From: Rhipicephalus microplus
Lineage: Eukaryota; Arthropoda; Arachnida; Ixodida; Ixodidae
Assembly (NCBI RefSeq): GCF_043290135.1
Contig: NC_134701.1
Coordinates: 206,581,101-206,645,100, forward strand
DNA length: 64,000 nucleotides
Direction: 5' to 3'
Below are positions 21,327-33,262 of the stretch, piece by piece (the first letter of the stretch is position 1; every line of letters begins with the position of its first letter). A program made the translations under genes and the position numbers. Under the pieces are notes generated by a model. That model had not been told where the DNA came from. It ran no database searches and worked only from the letters and a program-made list of their open reading frames with translations.

Positions 21327-21360
21327 TTCCTCCTCTCTCAGACGAAGCCCTCTGGGTGAG

Positions 21361-24300
21361 TTATTCTTGCATCCTTTGTGTAAAAGGCTTCAGGCGGGCA
21401 ACATGCGTCACCTCTGTCTTGCATGAACGTCGGCCACTAGTGGTGACACGTGCAATTTTATAGTTGACCTCGCTGACACGACCGAGTATCACAAAAGGAC
21501 CGGCATAGTGTGCCAGTAGCTTTTGGCTCAAGCCACGTTTGCGTATTGGGGTCCACATCCACACTAGATCACCGGGGGCATAGGTTACATGCCTGTGTTG
21601 ACTGTCGTAGCGAGTTTTGAGGACTCTTGCGCTGCCAGAGTACGTAAGCAGGCAAGTCGACGGGTCTCTTCCGCACGACACAAGGTTTCAGCAATTGTTA
21701 AATCGTCATGGATGACAAAAGAAAAAATAGTGTCCAGCGTATGTCGAGGTGAGCAAGCGTAGAGTAGATAGAAAGGGCTGTAGCCTGTCGTTTCGTGTTT
21801 CGACGTGTTGAAGGCGTACGTGACGAATGGTAATACTTCATCCCAGTTTTTGTGGTCAGAGGCGACGTACATTGACGACATGTTGATCAGCGTTCGGTTT
21901 GTGCGCTCGGTGAGACCGTTAGTTTGCGGATGATACGCAGTTGAGTGTCGGAACTTGGAGGCACACAAACGAAGTAATGATTCGACAATATCAGCGGTAA
22001 ATTGTCGTCCACGGTCACTTATTATCACGCGAGGAGGTCCGTGTCGGACGATGACTGAATGCAACAGGAACTCCGAAACCTGGACTGCCGTGGTGGAGCA
22101 TAAGGCAGCCGTCTCGCAGTGCCGCGTCAGGTAGGTGGCGCATACAATTATCCAACGGTTACCTTTTGAGGAGCGTGGAAATGGTCCCATCAGGTCAATG
22201 CCAACCTTTTCAAAAGGAGAACCGGGAGGCTTTACCGGTTGCAGGTGACCAACTGGACCCGAGGAGAGCCGCTTGTGGCTCTGGCACTGCGTACAGCTGG
22301 CCACGTAGTTCTGAATTGTTTTGCTCGTTTTCGGCCAATAGAACCGCTCTTTCGTGCGACTAAGTGTTCGTGCGGTGCCTAGATGGCCAGAGGTGGGGTC
22401 ATCATGCGTTAGACGCAGAACAGACGTTTGGAGGGACGCAGGAACAACCAGCAGAAAGCGGGCGCCCGTCGTGGACAAGTTTATCTGGTAAAGAAGACCA
22501 TTTCGGACGTAGAATCGGCCTTCGCCTAATGAATTTCTCGCTCCAGGGAAGACAGCTTTTAAGCTTGGGTCATTACGCTGCTCAGCGGCGAAAGTCACGG
22601 CATCGGGAAAGCCAGACGACAGAGAAGCGTAAGGTGGTCAAAGTTATCGGCCTCACAATCTGTCGATGGTAGCGGCATTCTGGAGAGGCAATCCGCATCA
22701 GCGTGTAGACGGCCAGTCTTGTATGAGATGGTGAAGACATGTTCTTGCAAACGAATGGCCCATCGTGCGAGGCGGCTGGATGGGTCACGAAGGTTGATCA
22801 GCCAACACAGGGAATGGTGATCTGTGACGATAGTGAACGGGCGACCATAGATGTATGAGCGAAACCGTTGCACGGCAAAGACTACCGCTAGGCATTCCTG
22901 TTCGGTCACTGTGTAGTTGCGTTCAGGCTTGCTTAAAGAACGACTTGCGTACGCCACAACGTGTTCTTTCTTGCCAGAACGCTGAACGAGAACGGCACCG
23001 ATGCCGATGCCACTTGCATCTGTGTGAATTTCCGTGGGCGACGAAGTATTGAAGTGCCGAAGTATTGGCTGCGAAGTTAACAAACACTTCAGCTTGTGAA
23101 AAGCGGCATGACACTCGGAGGTCCACTGAAACAGGCTGTTCTTGCGTAGAAGGCTCGTCAGGGGGTGAACCACATCCGCAAACTTGGGTACGAACCGGCG
23201 GAAATACGAGCAGAGCCCGATGAAGCTACGCAGTTGTTTCACTGATTTAGGACGCTCGAACGATTCAACGGCCGCTGTCTTTTGTGGGTCAGGTCTAATG
23301 CCATCTTTGTCGACGAGATGTTCTAACACCAATGTCTGTCGCTCGCCAAAGTGGCACTTTTTTGAATTCAATACAAGGCCAGCTTTTTCAATGCAGCTTA
23401 GCACGAGATCTAGGCGAGTGTTGTGCTCCTCAAACGTACGTCCAAAAATTACGACATCATCAAGGTAACACATGCATATATGTCATTTTAAACCACGCAA
23501 TATAGAGTCCATAAATCTTTCGAATGTCGCAGGAGCATTGCATAATCCGAATGGCATAACGTTGAACTCGTAAATTCCGTCGGTCGTAACGAATGCCGTC
23601 TTTTCTTTGTCAGCTGCGTGCATCGGAATTTGCCAGTAACCTGATCTCAGGTCGACAGATGAAAAGTAGCACGCGGAGTGCAGGCAGTCTAGAGCGTCAT
23701 CAATGCGCGGCAGTGGATAGACGTCTTTCTTGGTAACAGAATTCAGTCGGCGGTAGTCAACGCAAAATCTGCACGTACCATCCTTTTTCCTCACTAGAAT
23801 GACAGGAGCAGCTCACGGACTTGCCGATTCCTGTATTATTCACTTTTACAGCATTTCTTGGACTTGCTCGTTGATGATCTTGCGCTCCGATGGTGCCACT
23901 TGATAAGGTTTTTGCCAAATGGTATGCGCCGACTCGGTGTGGATCTGATGACGTATCCGGGACGCTGGGATTAAGGGCCTTTGGCCATTTTTAGAAAAAT
24001 CGAACACTTTCGAGTGCTTGGATAGAACGTCGAGCAGTGTATGACGTTCGCTTTGGTCAAGTGACTTGCTGACCATTTGTAGCAATTGGGAATCTTCGGT
24101 ACTTTCTAAGCCTAGATGTTCATTTTGGTTTGTAGCATCAAGAAGCGCAACCAGCGTCGTACATGATACGGGTCTAAATACTGCAAGTTTCATGCCGCCT
24201 GGCAGAATTGCAGGCTCCATGGAACTGTTCATTGTCCACACACCGGCCCGTCCATCAACGACTGGCACTATACAATGGGGAATGAGAATGTTCTTTTTTA

Positions 24301-24916
24301 GGCATGCCAAGGGAATCGGTTCGAGCGTGGCATCAAACGTGCCCCAGTTGTTGCTCGAACATGTCGCGGGAACACGCACAGCAGAAAATGCAGGAACGAC
24401 TGTGTCCATGGAGACGAAAAAGATGCATTCCTCCGGACGGTAATTTTCCAAGAGCGCCGTTGGGAATGTACCATGTATAGAAAGATGCCCACTTCTGCAG
24501 TCTACAGTGGCCCCACACTCACACAAGAAGTCAATACCCATGATAACGTCATGTGTAGACCGCGGAATAACCGCAAACTCTGTGCCAAACACCTTGCCAC
24601 ACAGCGAGACGTCCACAGTACAAAATCCCACCGGACACAACACGTCACCACTTACACCACGAAATGTCACCCCACGGTTCAGGCAAAACATCACTTTTGG
24701 TCCCAGCAGGTTTTTAAAATTTACACTCATCACCGAGACTGTCGCGCCTGTATCCACAAGTGCCATAGTAGCCACTCCATCGACAACTACATGAACTTTG
24801 TTCTTCAACATAAACGCTGACGGGGGTATACCTGTAGATAGTACCTGTGATCTCGCGGCCTCACCCCCACTGGCCACACCGACTAGTTTTTCGGCGGTGG
24901 TGTACGTGCGCGTCAC
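21361..24916 (-). pseudogene. Ty3/gypsy pol: protease, RT, RNase H, integrase
   Basis: The order in minus sense is standard. Protease (24916-23846) has 'MALVDTGATVSVMS'. RT is split by a frame break at 23794-23846 and by a TGG-to-TGA stop at about 23480; its catalytic '[10 protein letters not shown]' is intact. RNase H has '[17 protein letters not shown]' and '[11 protein letters not shown]' (to 22595). Integrase (22598-21361) has a zinc finger ending 'CTQCQSHKR', Asp in 'GIDLMGPF', Asp in 'ISDRGRQF' and Glu in 'NGLTERTNR'. A further frame change near 21630 precedes the C-terminal domain ('PGDLVWMWTP'). Every catalytic residue survives but at least four disruptions make it non-coding. Confidence 0.93.
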
Positions 24917-26108
24917 CGTGGCGATGGTGATCGTGGAGCACGGGGAGCTGGTGGTGGTGTCAAACTTCGATCAGAGGCTGGCGAGGGGTAGCGTGATCCG
25001 GTAGGTGGGCGTGGTTTCCATGACGTGGAGAGCGGATGGTCGAAAGGTTGGTGAGACATGTGCCAAGACTGTCGCTGATAAGGGCGGTGCTCACAAAAAC
25101 GTGCGATGTGACCCGGGACACCACAGTTGTAGCGTACCGGACTTGGTCGAGGGGCATGTTGTTGCTCAGAGTAACGACTCCTCTCGGAAGGCATGGGATA
25201 GTGGTACCGTCCTTCGGGGGCCCTGTAGGGAGGCGATGTTGGGTAAACAGGTGGGCGAAAACTTCGTAGTTGGGAGGTGGTCGACGGGGGAATCCAGCCT
25301 GCCGTGTGCCTTGATATTCATAAGCGTCTGCTGCGTTGTTCGATGGTTGCCATGATGGAAGAGAAACAAGAGTCCGCACACGTTCTGGTTCGCTTACGTA
25401 CCTATACTGAAAATCGCTGGGGAGATGATAGCTCTGCTCACATCGAAGCAGCAATTCTCTGACGATCTGCCGTATGGTCAAAGCAAGGTCGTTAGGCGGC
25501 ACTGTTTCAACACTAGCCAGAGTGGGGACGTTGGGCAGGCGGCCAAATTTCGGAGAAATTCGTCGCATCTTGAGGGATTCAAAGGTACGACAGTGCTTCA
25601 TCACGTCGGACACGGAGTTCAAGCAGTCTTTCCCAATTAAGAATTTGTACACGTCTTCGGCTATACCCTTGAGAACGTGTCCAACCTTGTCTTCTTCAGA
25701 CATCCTCCCATTTACGATCTTGCACAGCTTCAGTATTTCTTCAATGTATGTCGTACATGTTTCTGCTGGAAGCTGTGCCCTCTGAGACAATGTCTGCTCC
25801 GCGCGTTTCTTCTTTGCGTCCGAATCACCGAAGCACTTCTGCACTTCTTCAACAAAACGTTCCCAAGTCGTGAACATGTCCTCGTGGTTCTCGTACCACG
25901 TAAGGGTGGTGTCAGTTAACGAGAATACGACATGATTGAGCTGTTCGTTCGAGTCCCAGCCATTGCTTCTGCTCACCCGCTTGTAGTTCTTGAGCCACAT
26001 GTCGACGTCTTCTCCTGAGGTCCCGCCGAAGTTTGGTGGCACTCTGTAGTACGGCACGAAACCCATCGGAGTTGACCTCGAAGCGTTGGATGGCTGCTCT
26101 TGGGCCAT
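24913..26108 (-). pseudogene. Ty3/gypsy gag with altered zinc knuckle
   Basis: The start is the Met at 26108 ('MAQEQPSNASRSTPM'). The capsid-like part 'VPPNFGGTSGEDVDMWLKNY', 'WYENHEDMFTTWERFVEEV' and 'CTTYIEEILKLC' matches gypsy gag. The frame shifts near 25180 to a segment containing Y-N-C-G-V-P-G-H-I-A-R-F-C, whose first knuckle Cys has become Arg, then a basic Pro/Arg-rich tail. The gene lies between the 5' LTR and pol of the element 21140-26400. Confidence 0.88.
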
Positions 26109-26214
26109 TACGATCGGCGAAGGTGGAAGTCCGGCGAGGTGGTGGCTGCGACGAAGTCCTGGTAGTGAAGCTCCCGTCTTTGGGTTCGTCCTACCCAGCA
26201 CCTTCCACCAAATT

Positions 26215-26400
26215 GTTACACAAAGTAAGGTAACCTAATGGGGGGGTTTTAATGGATCCTGAGTCCGCGATCACAGTCTAATTATGATGATCTCCACCAC
26301 CATGACTCGTACCCACTCGGGGGATCGCAGTGGAGACAACGTCGTCTTTCTTCTCTGCCCACGCTTCCCTTGTTTTTCCTGGTAGTGATACTTTGTATCA
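26215..26400 (-). repeat. 5' LTR of intronic gypsy element
   Basis: 186 bp, partner of 21140-21326. In minus sense the LTR ends TTTGTGTAACA and is followed by 'atttggtggaaggtgctggg', the likely primer-binding site, which resembles that of the element at 45200. Confidence 0.95.
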
Positions 26401-26835
26401 ATATATTCAAATTGGCATAAGCCGCATATACTCGCACTGCAGCAATATAGTTTTCGTGCGACTCCGATTGATTCCATTAAAAATGCGATAACACGCTGAA
26501 AGTTGCCAGAAGACGGCTGTCGGAGTTCTCGTCCATAATGCTTCAGTAGACGTAGATGAAATGAAAATTGACAACTTTGTGTTCGTTGTCTTTATCGAAA
26601 CCGGCAGTTGAATATTGAACGACACGAACTAGCCTGCCTTACTCTGCAACCTCAAATACATTTCTTTCTTGTAATTGATGATTACAATTTAACCGACACG
26701 AACCGGCGATGAAGCAACAGGAGCTCACTGCCTGTCTCATTCTGCAACCTGAAATACGTTTCTTTCACGTAAATGATGATTACAATTGAAAGGTTAAGAT
26801 TGGGATTCTCGCGGTGACAATGACGAGTCACTGAC

Positions 26836-26991
26836 CAGAGGACTTCCGACGATGGCGACACCGAGCTGCAGCTTTCGCATGGTTCCCCAGGACAGGGAGC
26901 AGGCCAACGCGTCGCGCTTCTCGGCCAGGTTGAATGCCTCCAGTATCTCCTCAATTGCTTTATCACCCGTAGCCCAACTATCGCTGCGGAT
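26836..26991 (-). CDS. ABCA exon 9: NBD1 signature region
   Basis: 'IRSDSWATGDKAIEEILEAF' then 'NLAEKRDALACSLSWGTMRK' and 'LQLGVAIVGSPL'. This is the helical part and ABC signature; the usual ABCA form is LSGGMKRKLS, here LSWGTMRKLQ. The acceptor is gtttcgcgcag and the donor is CCTCTG|GTCAGT. 156 nt, phase 0 at both ends. The gypsy element 21140-26400 lies in the intron after it. Confidence 0.92.
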
Positions 26992-27563
26992 CTGCGCGAA
27001 ACACAACTCATGTTTTCACCTGCGCATCGTACAAACCTGGGCGCCACATAATGACGCAATGACTTGTGTAGGCTTACTCTACAGCGTCCCTCCTGTTAAA
27101 ATGACGCTTATCAAATAAGCTAACTTAACCTGAAGCGCTAAATTAGACACGTACAGCAGCTAACAGGTTAACAAGCAGTAGAAAGAACGTCAGAACGAAC
27201 GGCTATTGGTAGCACCCGAGGGGATGTTCAGGAACACTGAGTGATATGAAACTCGCCAACGTCTCTATTGTGGTCATTTTTTAAAAAATTAAGCTACATT
27301 TACTTCTACGATAAAAACTCCGTAAGTACTGCAGGATTTTGCTTGTAGTAAGAAGGAATGACATTAAGCCATTAAATTCTGGATGGCACAGTTACATAAG
27401 TGATACCACTAGAGCACGAAGCTAAAAAAAAACAGGACAGCGTTCTTCCCCACTGATCATGTTATTCAAATTTTTGCTCTTGCAATTATGTCTCTACCGA
27501 TGCTTCGCATTGGTGCAGATAATGCACCAGTGTCCGATACAGGGAGTCCTAAGGAGCGCGCAC

Positions 27564-27839
27564 CCTGGCGAAGAACTGCAGGTGCTCGAGGACAGTAAGG
27601 CCGAGGAAGAGCACGTTCTCTTGCGGGCAGAATCCCATGGATCGTCGCGCGGAGTCCGTCTCGAGTGCGACGTCGAAGCCGGCCACGTAGACGCAGCCCT
27701 CGGTTGCCTGCTCGAGGCCCGTGATGAGGCGCAGCAGCGTAGTCTTGCCCGCCCCGTTGCGGCCCAGCAGAACGGTCACGTCGCCCGGGTACGCCTTCAG
27801 GCTCACGTGGCGCACGGCAACCGTCTGGTTGTGGTACAC
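27564..27839 (-). CDS. ABCA exon 8: NBD1 Walker A and Q-loop
   Basis: 'VYHNQTVAVRHVSLKAYPGD' leads to Walker A in 'VTVLLGRNGAGKTTLLRLIT', then 'GLEQATEGCVYVAGFDV' and the Q-loop 'GFCPQENVLFLGLTVLEHL'. The acceptor is gtggacgctcag and the donor is GCCAGG|GTGCGC. 276 nt, phase 0 at both ends. Confidence 0.95.
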
Positions 27840-29457
27840 CTGAGCGTCCACAGTGCCGACAGAGAGCGGTGCGGGATGTCTCGCGTTAGGTTACAAGTAC
27901 ACACAGTAGGTTAGGTCGCGTTAGGTTACAAGTGCAGGCTACAGGGACATCAGAATTCCTTTTTAGGAATTCTGATGAGTTGTTTCAGGCGTAATGGGCA
28001 CTCGAGTGACTATATAAGAGAGAACACGAAACATGTGAGGCACCTTGCATGTGCTCCACAGGAACTTCATCGTCATTTTATAACTATGCGTCTGAACATG
28101 CACAGCTAATAATAAACACGCACTTATGCCAAGGAAAGCAAACGGGTCCTCATTTTTTACTAAAAAATATACTTCGAGTTAACACAACAAAATAAAACAA
28201 AAACTACGCAGACGTTTACCCCCTATGAGGGTGGCATCCTGAGAGGATGTGAGAAGATTCCACCCGCATCCTCTGAAGTCTCGCTGAATGTGTCAACGAA
28301 ATCTAGTCGTACAATCTTTACGGAAAGCATTATTTCCCTCCCCTAAAAAAAAAGAAATCGTGTATTCGAATACACATTCCACAAAGCGTAAAAGTAGCCA
28401 TGTTCGGTGACAAAGCACGAAAATAAAGCTGCGTGTCGCGTCTATAGCCAATCTGCTCCGCATAATAAGTTATGCGGATCAGCATCGTTCGGTTACAAAC
28501 ATTGCGCAGCCAACAAACTTACACTGTTGCTTGAAAATAACCTATATGATTTCGCGCTCGACTTACCCGTTTTCAATGACCATAATTATTTTTTATGACG
28601 TTAAAGGCATTGTGAATGCGCACTGAGATGGGAAAACTGCTGTTCTCTGCTCCACCGAGCATTCCCAACGAACTTGGAATGTTCCAGAACTACCTATCAA
28701 TGCCCAGTTCCAAAGTTATAATAATTCGTTTCAAGTGGAAATGTTACTGCATCAACTAAATAGAAATGTATTGCTTCTACGACCGGAATGACGCCACCAT
28801 TCACGAGAACGATCGTAGTGGTGTTTGTTAGTTTAATTGGATTCGTTGATCAGCAAGCGATGTGCGCGCCATAATCGCAAGCGCCGCACGCAAACCTGCG
28901 AAACGAAGTACATCGACGGTTGATATAATGAAGCTCCCTCATTCCGGATGTCAACGAAGAGAGTAAGGTAGTTGTGCTCTTCTGCTTTTCGCTTTCACCG
29001 GAGAAATTGCTTGGGGTTCGTCATCTTGGTAAAGTTACCAGCGATCGCATTTTTCAAAACCTAAAGTGGAAACAGGCTCCACCTAGTAGTAGCTCCGATT
29101 CCACATTAATTTCGACCGCCCGTCTCCAATAACTAGGTGTTAATTTCTTTTAATTTAATTTCTTAACTTAATCTTTTTAATTAATGAATTCCGCAGGACG
29201 TAGGAATGAGATTTTCGAAAAAAAGCGTTATCACGAGGAAAAAAAAAAACGGTTCATGCAAAGTTGCAATAAGATATAAGTTGCCTAAATACACGCGGTA
29301 ACATCTGCTTTACAACATCTGCCGGTTCTCGGGCTCCCAGTAAGCGTAAAAAGCAGTGGCTAGGCTTCAGCGCTACACGCATTCAGTTTCGTACTCTTCT
29401 CTCAGTGTACTAAACCCCCGACAAGTTTGTCTTGTTTCAACTGCGTGGTCTACTCAC
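27840..29457. other. Intron 7, with a perfect hairpin and short repeats
   Basis: About 1.6 kb. 27880-27945 repeats 'gcgttaggttacaagt' twice; 27948-27977 is a perfect 13 bp inverted repeat. The rest is AT-rich and I see no exon or transposon domain in it. Confidence 0.5.
27948..27977. repeat. Perfect 13 bp inverted repeat
   Basis: catcagaattcct (27948-27960), loop tttt, aggaattctgatg (27965-27977). A related 'cagggacatcataattc' without the second arm lies near 29710. Confidence 0.9.
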
Positions 29458-29595
29458 CTTGGTGACGTCATTGAGCACAATGCCTGGATTCGTACGGTCT
29501 CCGACGCCCTCTATGGGTGCATCCGGCTCCGCAGAGTCCGTCGTCGACTCGCTGATGGTCACTTGTTTGCGGCGACTGTAGAACCAGTAACTCCT
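29458..29595 (-). CDS. ABCA exon 7: entry to NBD1 (short exon)
   Basis: The minus strand gives 'RSYWFYSRRKQVTISESTTD' and ends 'PGIVLNDVTK'. 'SYW' is the conserved ABCA landmark after 'QYGIP..P', and 'GIVLNDVTK' leads directly into 'VYHNQTVAV' of exon 8. The acceptor is ggcttcgcgcag; the donor ACCAAG|GTGAGT is full consensus. 138 nt (46 codons), phase 0 at both ends. A plus-strand frame over the same bases is a shadow. Confidence 0.9.
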
Positions 29596-30355
29596 CTGCG
29601 CGAAGCCGAAAACAACTCTGGTGTGTGAACCAAACGCAAGGTCAGGTTGTGCGCGCGTCGTTACGCAGCGATTGCTGTTGACAAATCGAAGCCCGTAAGT
29701 TAAGTCACAGGGACATCATAATTCAAGATGCTGACAGGGGTGCCGGCGAATAAAGATTGGGCGAAGAGAAAGTGTTGCTTGCATCGCGAACTCTATATCG
29801 CGTGGTATAAAAGAAGCGAATTATCACTACAATCTAAAAAAAGATCAAGTAAAAAGAGTGTGTCTTCTTCTCCCACAATGATGCTCATTATCTGGCTTGC
29901 TTGATAGGAAAGAGGGCTAGCACCGAGTTTTAAAGCAAGCTAGATGGTATGCCACACTAATAGAATTTCAAGTCACGCATGCCTTTCCTTGACTGAAGAG
30001 CCGGGCGTGTACCGATTATACAAGAAAAGGAACGCAATGTAGGTTATTTTTGTTGTGAGACAAAAGGACTCTCTTTTTACTCGATCTTTTTGTATTGTAA
30101 TCGTCCCGTGGATGCAGCGCTCGAAATCGCGAACTTGCTCGGCTGTCCGAATGTTTTATCCACTGTCACGGGATTAAAATCGGCGAAGTGCTTAGGAAAG
30201 TCATTGTATACTCAATGCAATGTTCCCAGATTATGGGTGACGTATAAGGTGCAAAAAATGCGAGGCTTCAATCTGCTATATGCGATGATATGGAGCTCAG
30301 AAAAGGATGACTAAAGGATAACGTGTGGCGCTAAACAAAGTGACATATAGCTTGC

Positions 30356-30537
30356 CTTAATGAAGAACAGTGGATCCTTAGGGATGCCGTACTGCCAGGG
30401 CCAGACGTTGTCCAGGTACCAGACGAACATGCCGTAGATGACGCAATAGCAGCACACAACCAGTGTCATGCCGAACAGTGTCACATTATCGTACGGCGAG
30501 CCGGGAACGCGGAAGTTGCTCCAGTGGGCCCCGTCGT
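30356..30537 (-). CDS. ABCA exon 6: last helix of transmembrane domain 1
   Basis: The exon reads 'DGAHWSNFRVPGSPYDNVTL', then the helix 'FGMTLVVCCYCVIYGMFVWY' and 'LDNVWPWQYGIPKDPLFFIK'. It matches the ABCA signature 'G..W.N', helix, 'WY...V.P.QYG.P.PWYF'. The acceptor is aaggccacgcag. The donor is AAG|GCAAGC, a GC donor. At 182 nt the first two bases complete an Asn codon from exon 5, and it ends in phase 0. Confidence 0.92.
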
Positions 30538-31339
30538 CTGCGTGGCCTTGGCTTGTTATGAGATTTCTTTGTTGTTGTTAATACACACGACTAAGCGTTG
30601 CCCAAGATCATTAAGTGCATGCACGGGCACACCCACTTGGTGTCCCTGCAGTCTCAAAACTTCCCGCATGCCTCAGTAATTAATATTACTCGATTTTTGA
30701 TTTTCACTTCAGCTGTAAAGAGCTTCAGGAAAAAAAAAATCGGCCCTACTATTCCTGGCTGTGGCGGCCAGGTGGCCTGGCATTACACCAAGTTTGACGA
30801 GGCAGAACATAGAAAAATTATTAGGGATCTATCTTCCCCGGTAATCGCTCATAACGGGAAAGCGTGAAGTATTCTCATCAACATTAGTAAAATTTAGTTG
30901 CCGCTCTGTTGGAAATTAGGAAGTACATGATCGGAAATTTGAACGCAGCATACTGCTATTGAGCGGACACTGCAGTCATACACTATGACGTCTAACGCCA
31001 CATCTCTCGCATTTCTTCAAGAAACGTTGACGACTATCAGCAACTCGGTGTGGTAACTGAAGTAATCTACGTAACAGAGAGATATGAGAGATAATAAATG
31101 CAGGTTAGCTTGTTTGTGATAATCTAAAATGGCGTACAAATGCGCAAACAGGGGTTTTCATGTAACGTTCACGTTCGACTGGACTGTGTGAAGTTCTGAA
31201 TGATTGCTAGAAGGAGGTGTTTCAATTTTGGTGAGCTATGTGTGTGCGCTCTTGGTTGTTGCAAATGCCGAAAAATATCGCTCCCTCTAAAGCAGATGTG
31301 GTGCTACAAACTAGGCCTAACATAGCAGCGACACTCAAC

Positions 31340-31528
31340 TGTTCTCTTCGTGCAGGGAGATGATGCGGAATATCCAGTGCGCCGCCATGTTCGGGAAGAT
31401 CGAGCTTTGGATCTTCTGCATTAGCGAGAGGTCCACGTATTCGACCGACCCCGGCACGTCCATGAAGAACACGGGCACCTCGTACGTCAGCGTCCACAGG
31501 CACACGGTGGCGAACACTGCGTACACCG
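31340..31528 (-). CDS. ABCA exon 5: transmembrane domain 1
   Basis: 'VYAVFATVCLWTLTYEVPVF' then 'PNMAAHWIFRIISLHEEN'. It corresponds to the ABCA segment from the 'FFTYIPYF' helix to 'FGCEYFALFEE'. The acceptor ttttttctcggtcgtag is strong and the donor AACA|GTTGAG is weak but the only one that closes phase with exon 6. 189 nt, phase 1 at both ends. Confidence 0.87.
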
Positions 31529-31659
31529 CTACGACCGAGAAAAAAGGAAAGTCGCTTTTCTTCAATACGTTGCGGATGAGTCCTGAATTGGTTCGCAATA
31601 TTCTGTGCCGATATGCTAAGAGTTAATCGCCAATCGACACTCACACTTCCAATTCCTAC

Positions 31660-31760
31660 CATTGGTTAGCTCCATTGGTGGAGGGACAACATGTATAGTC
31701 GCAGGTCCCGGGTTTGATCTCCGGACAAGGAAGATGTTTTCCTCAACTAAATATTTTTCG
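31660..31760 (+). mobile_element. Short tRNA-headed SINE, second family
   Basis: A box in 'ggttagctccattggtggag' and B box 'gggtttgatctcc', with a body ('ttttcctcaacta') unlike the Ruka-like family. It lies in intron 4 and is diverged. Confidence 0.5.
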
Positions 31761-32458
31761 TCATGATGAATATCCATGAATTATCTTGTGGCTTCGCGCG
31801 ACAGATTTGTGAACGCGTATTGTCTGCTTCAGAGTGGGGCATTGGTGAAAACTGTGACTTGATGGCTGCAAGTGCACTATGGTACAGCAGGTGCGTCGAA
31901 TTCACATAGTAGTGCATTGCATAAATTGTAAAGTGCATGTACAGACTAAATGGTGATTTAATACTAGCAACACAATGCCAGTAATTCTTGCTTACTGTAT
32001 AAAAAAAGATCACATTACCTGTTTTCAATTAGCACGAGTAGGTTTATGATTGCATAGAGTACAAGTCAGCCATGCCAGTATAACTAACGCTTCGGATTAC
32101 TTCCGGCCTACAAGTTTTCACGCGCGTATCCCCAATTTAATGTTCGACCTTGCACCTTCAGGGTTCTTTTTACTATAATACCGTTTTTCTGAGAACAATA
32201 ACGAAAATTGGTAGCCAACAGATGTGGTTGCCCGCAGGATTGCACATTTCACTATATCTCATGTCATCCACACAAATATAATACATACCGCTTCGAGCAA
32301 CAAAAATAAACATTACTACCTTCATTGTCCAGGAGGAATGAGCCACATCTGGCGCATTAAATGAACTATACAGTTCGGTGTTCTTTACCTTCGTTTAACA
32401 CGTGTTTTACTCCGACGTTGGCATATCAAAATTATGATTATTCTATTTCATGAATGGG

Positions 32459-32693
32459 CTCCGCCACGGTGGTATTGTGGCCAAGGTTCTCGGCTGCTGA
32501 CCCAAACGTCATGGGATAGAATCCCGGCTGCGGCGGTTGCATTTTCGATGGAGGCAAAGAAGATCTAGGCCCGTGTGCTCAGATTTGGGTGCATGTTAAA
32601 GAAACCCAGGTGGTCGAAATTTCCGGAGCCTTCTACTACGGCGTCTCTCATAATCATATGGCGGTTTTGGGACGTTAAACGCACACATCAACC
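32459..32693 (+). mobile_element. Ruka-like SINE, diverged full-length copy
   Basis: Head 'ccgccacggtggtattgtgg' with B box 'gggatagaatcccgg', body and 3' end 'ttgggacgttaaac' as in other copies. The flanks atttcatgaatggg (left) and atttcttgaagggg (right) look like an aged target duplication of 14 bases. It lies 55 bases from the donor of exon 4. Confidence 0.85.
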
Positions 32694-32748
32694 GATTTCT
32701 TGAAGGGGTCCTGTAGTTCTACTTATGCTACAGATGCGAGTTGCTCAC

Positions 32749-32986
32749 GTGTTTTGACGACGCAGCTGATGAGTAGGCAGAATAGGTCGCAGTAGACGGC
32801 ATAAAGCATGATCATGGCCAGCACCAGCGTGAAGTCACTCTGCGGTAGCAGCGCTGGAGCGCAGAAGAGCGGCAGCTTCATGAGCGTCGTCATGAGCACC
32901 GCCACCACCGCCATGACCAGCAGGCCGCTCAGGTACGCCGAGAGCCAGTACACAGCGTCCGACACGCCCGCGATGTGCAGCAGCTC
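32749..32986 (-). CDS. ABCA exon 4: transmembrane domain 1
   Basis: 'ELLHIAGVSDAVYWLSAYLS' then helices 'GLLVMAVVAVLMTTLMKLPL' and 'LVLAMIMLYAVYCDLFCLLI'. It matches ABCA 'LKEYMRMMGLS...HWSAWF' and the following helix pair ending in 'STFF'. The acceptor is ttcttcacacgcag and the donor is AACAC|GTGAGC. 238 nt, phase 0 in and 1 out. Confidence 0.92.
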
Positions 32987-33262
32987 CTGCGTGTGAAGAA
33001 GTGAGCACAGTTCCGTCACCTCCGAGGTAAACATGCATAGTTCGCTTCCACATGCAACGTCTTTGACCGACGTCACACCTGTCCTTGCACACAACAAACG
33101 TATTGAACAAACGTATTGCTGCCCAGTTCCAACTTTGTCGTCTGCTTCGCAACGACCCCGACTCATCACCGAAGCCTATTGCTGTGAAGCTGGATAGTCC
33201 GATGCACCGAAACTGATATCGTACAAAATATTGCAAAACGGCCGCAGCCACCGCGTCTCTAC

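Noticed and set aside
27459..27914. Plus-strand frame of 151 codons
   Set aside because: Antisense of the NBD1 Walker A exon; GC-rich codons keep the other strand open.
27880..27945. Possible telomere-type TTAGG repeats
   Set aside because: TTAGG occurs only a few times inside a longer 'gcgttaggttacaagt' repeat and never as a tandem array, so there is no sign of telomeric DNA.
31222..31662. A 146-codon minus frame overlapping exon 5
   Set aside because: It covers the same bases in a different frame; only the frame of 31340-31528 gives ABCA helices and closes splice phase.
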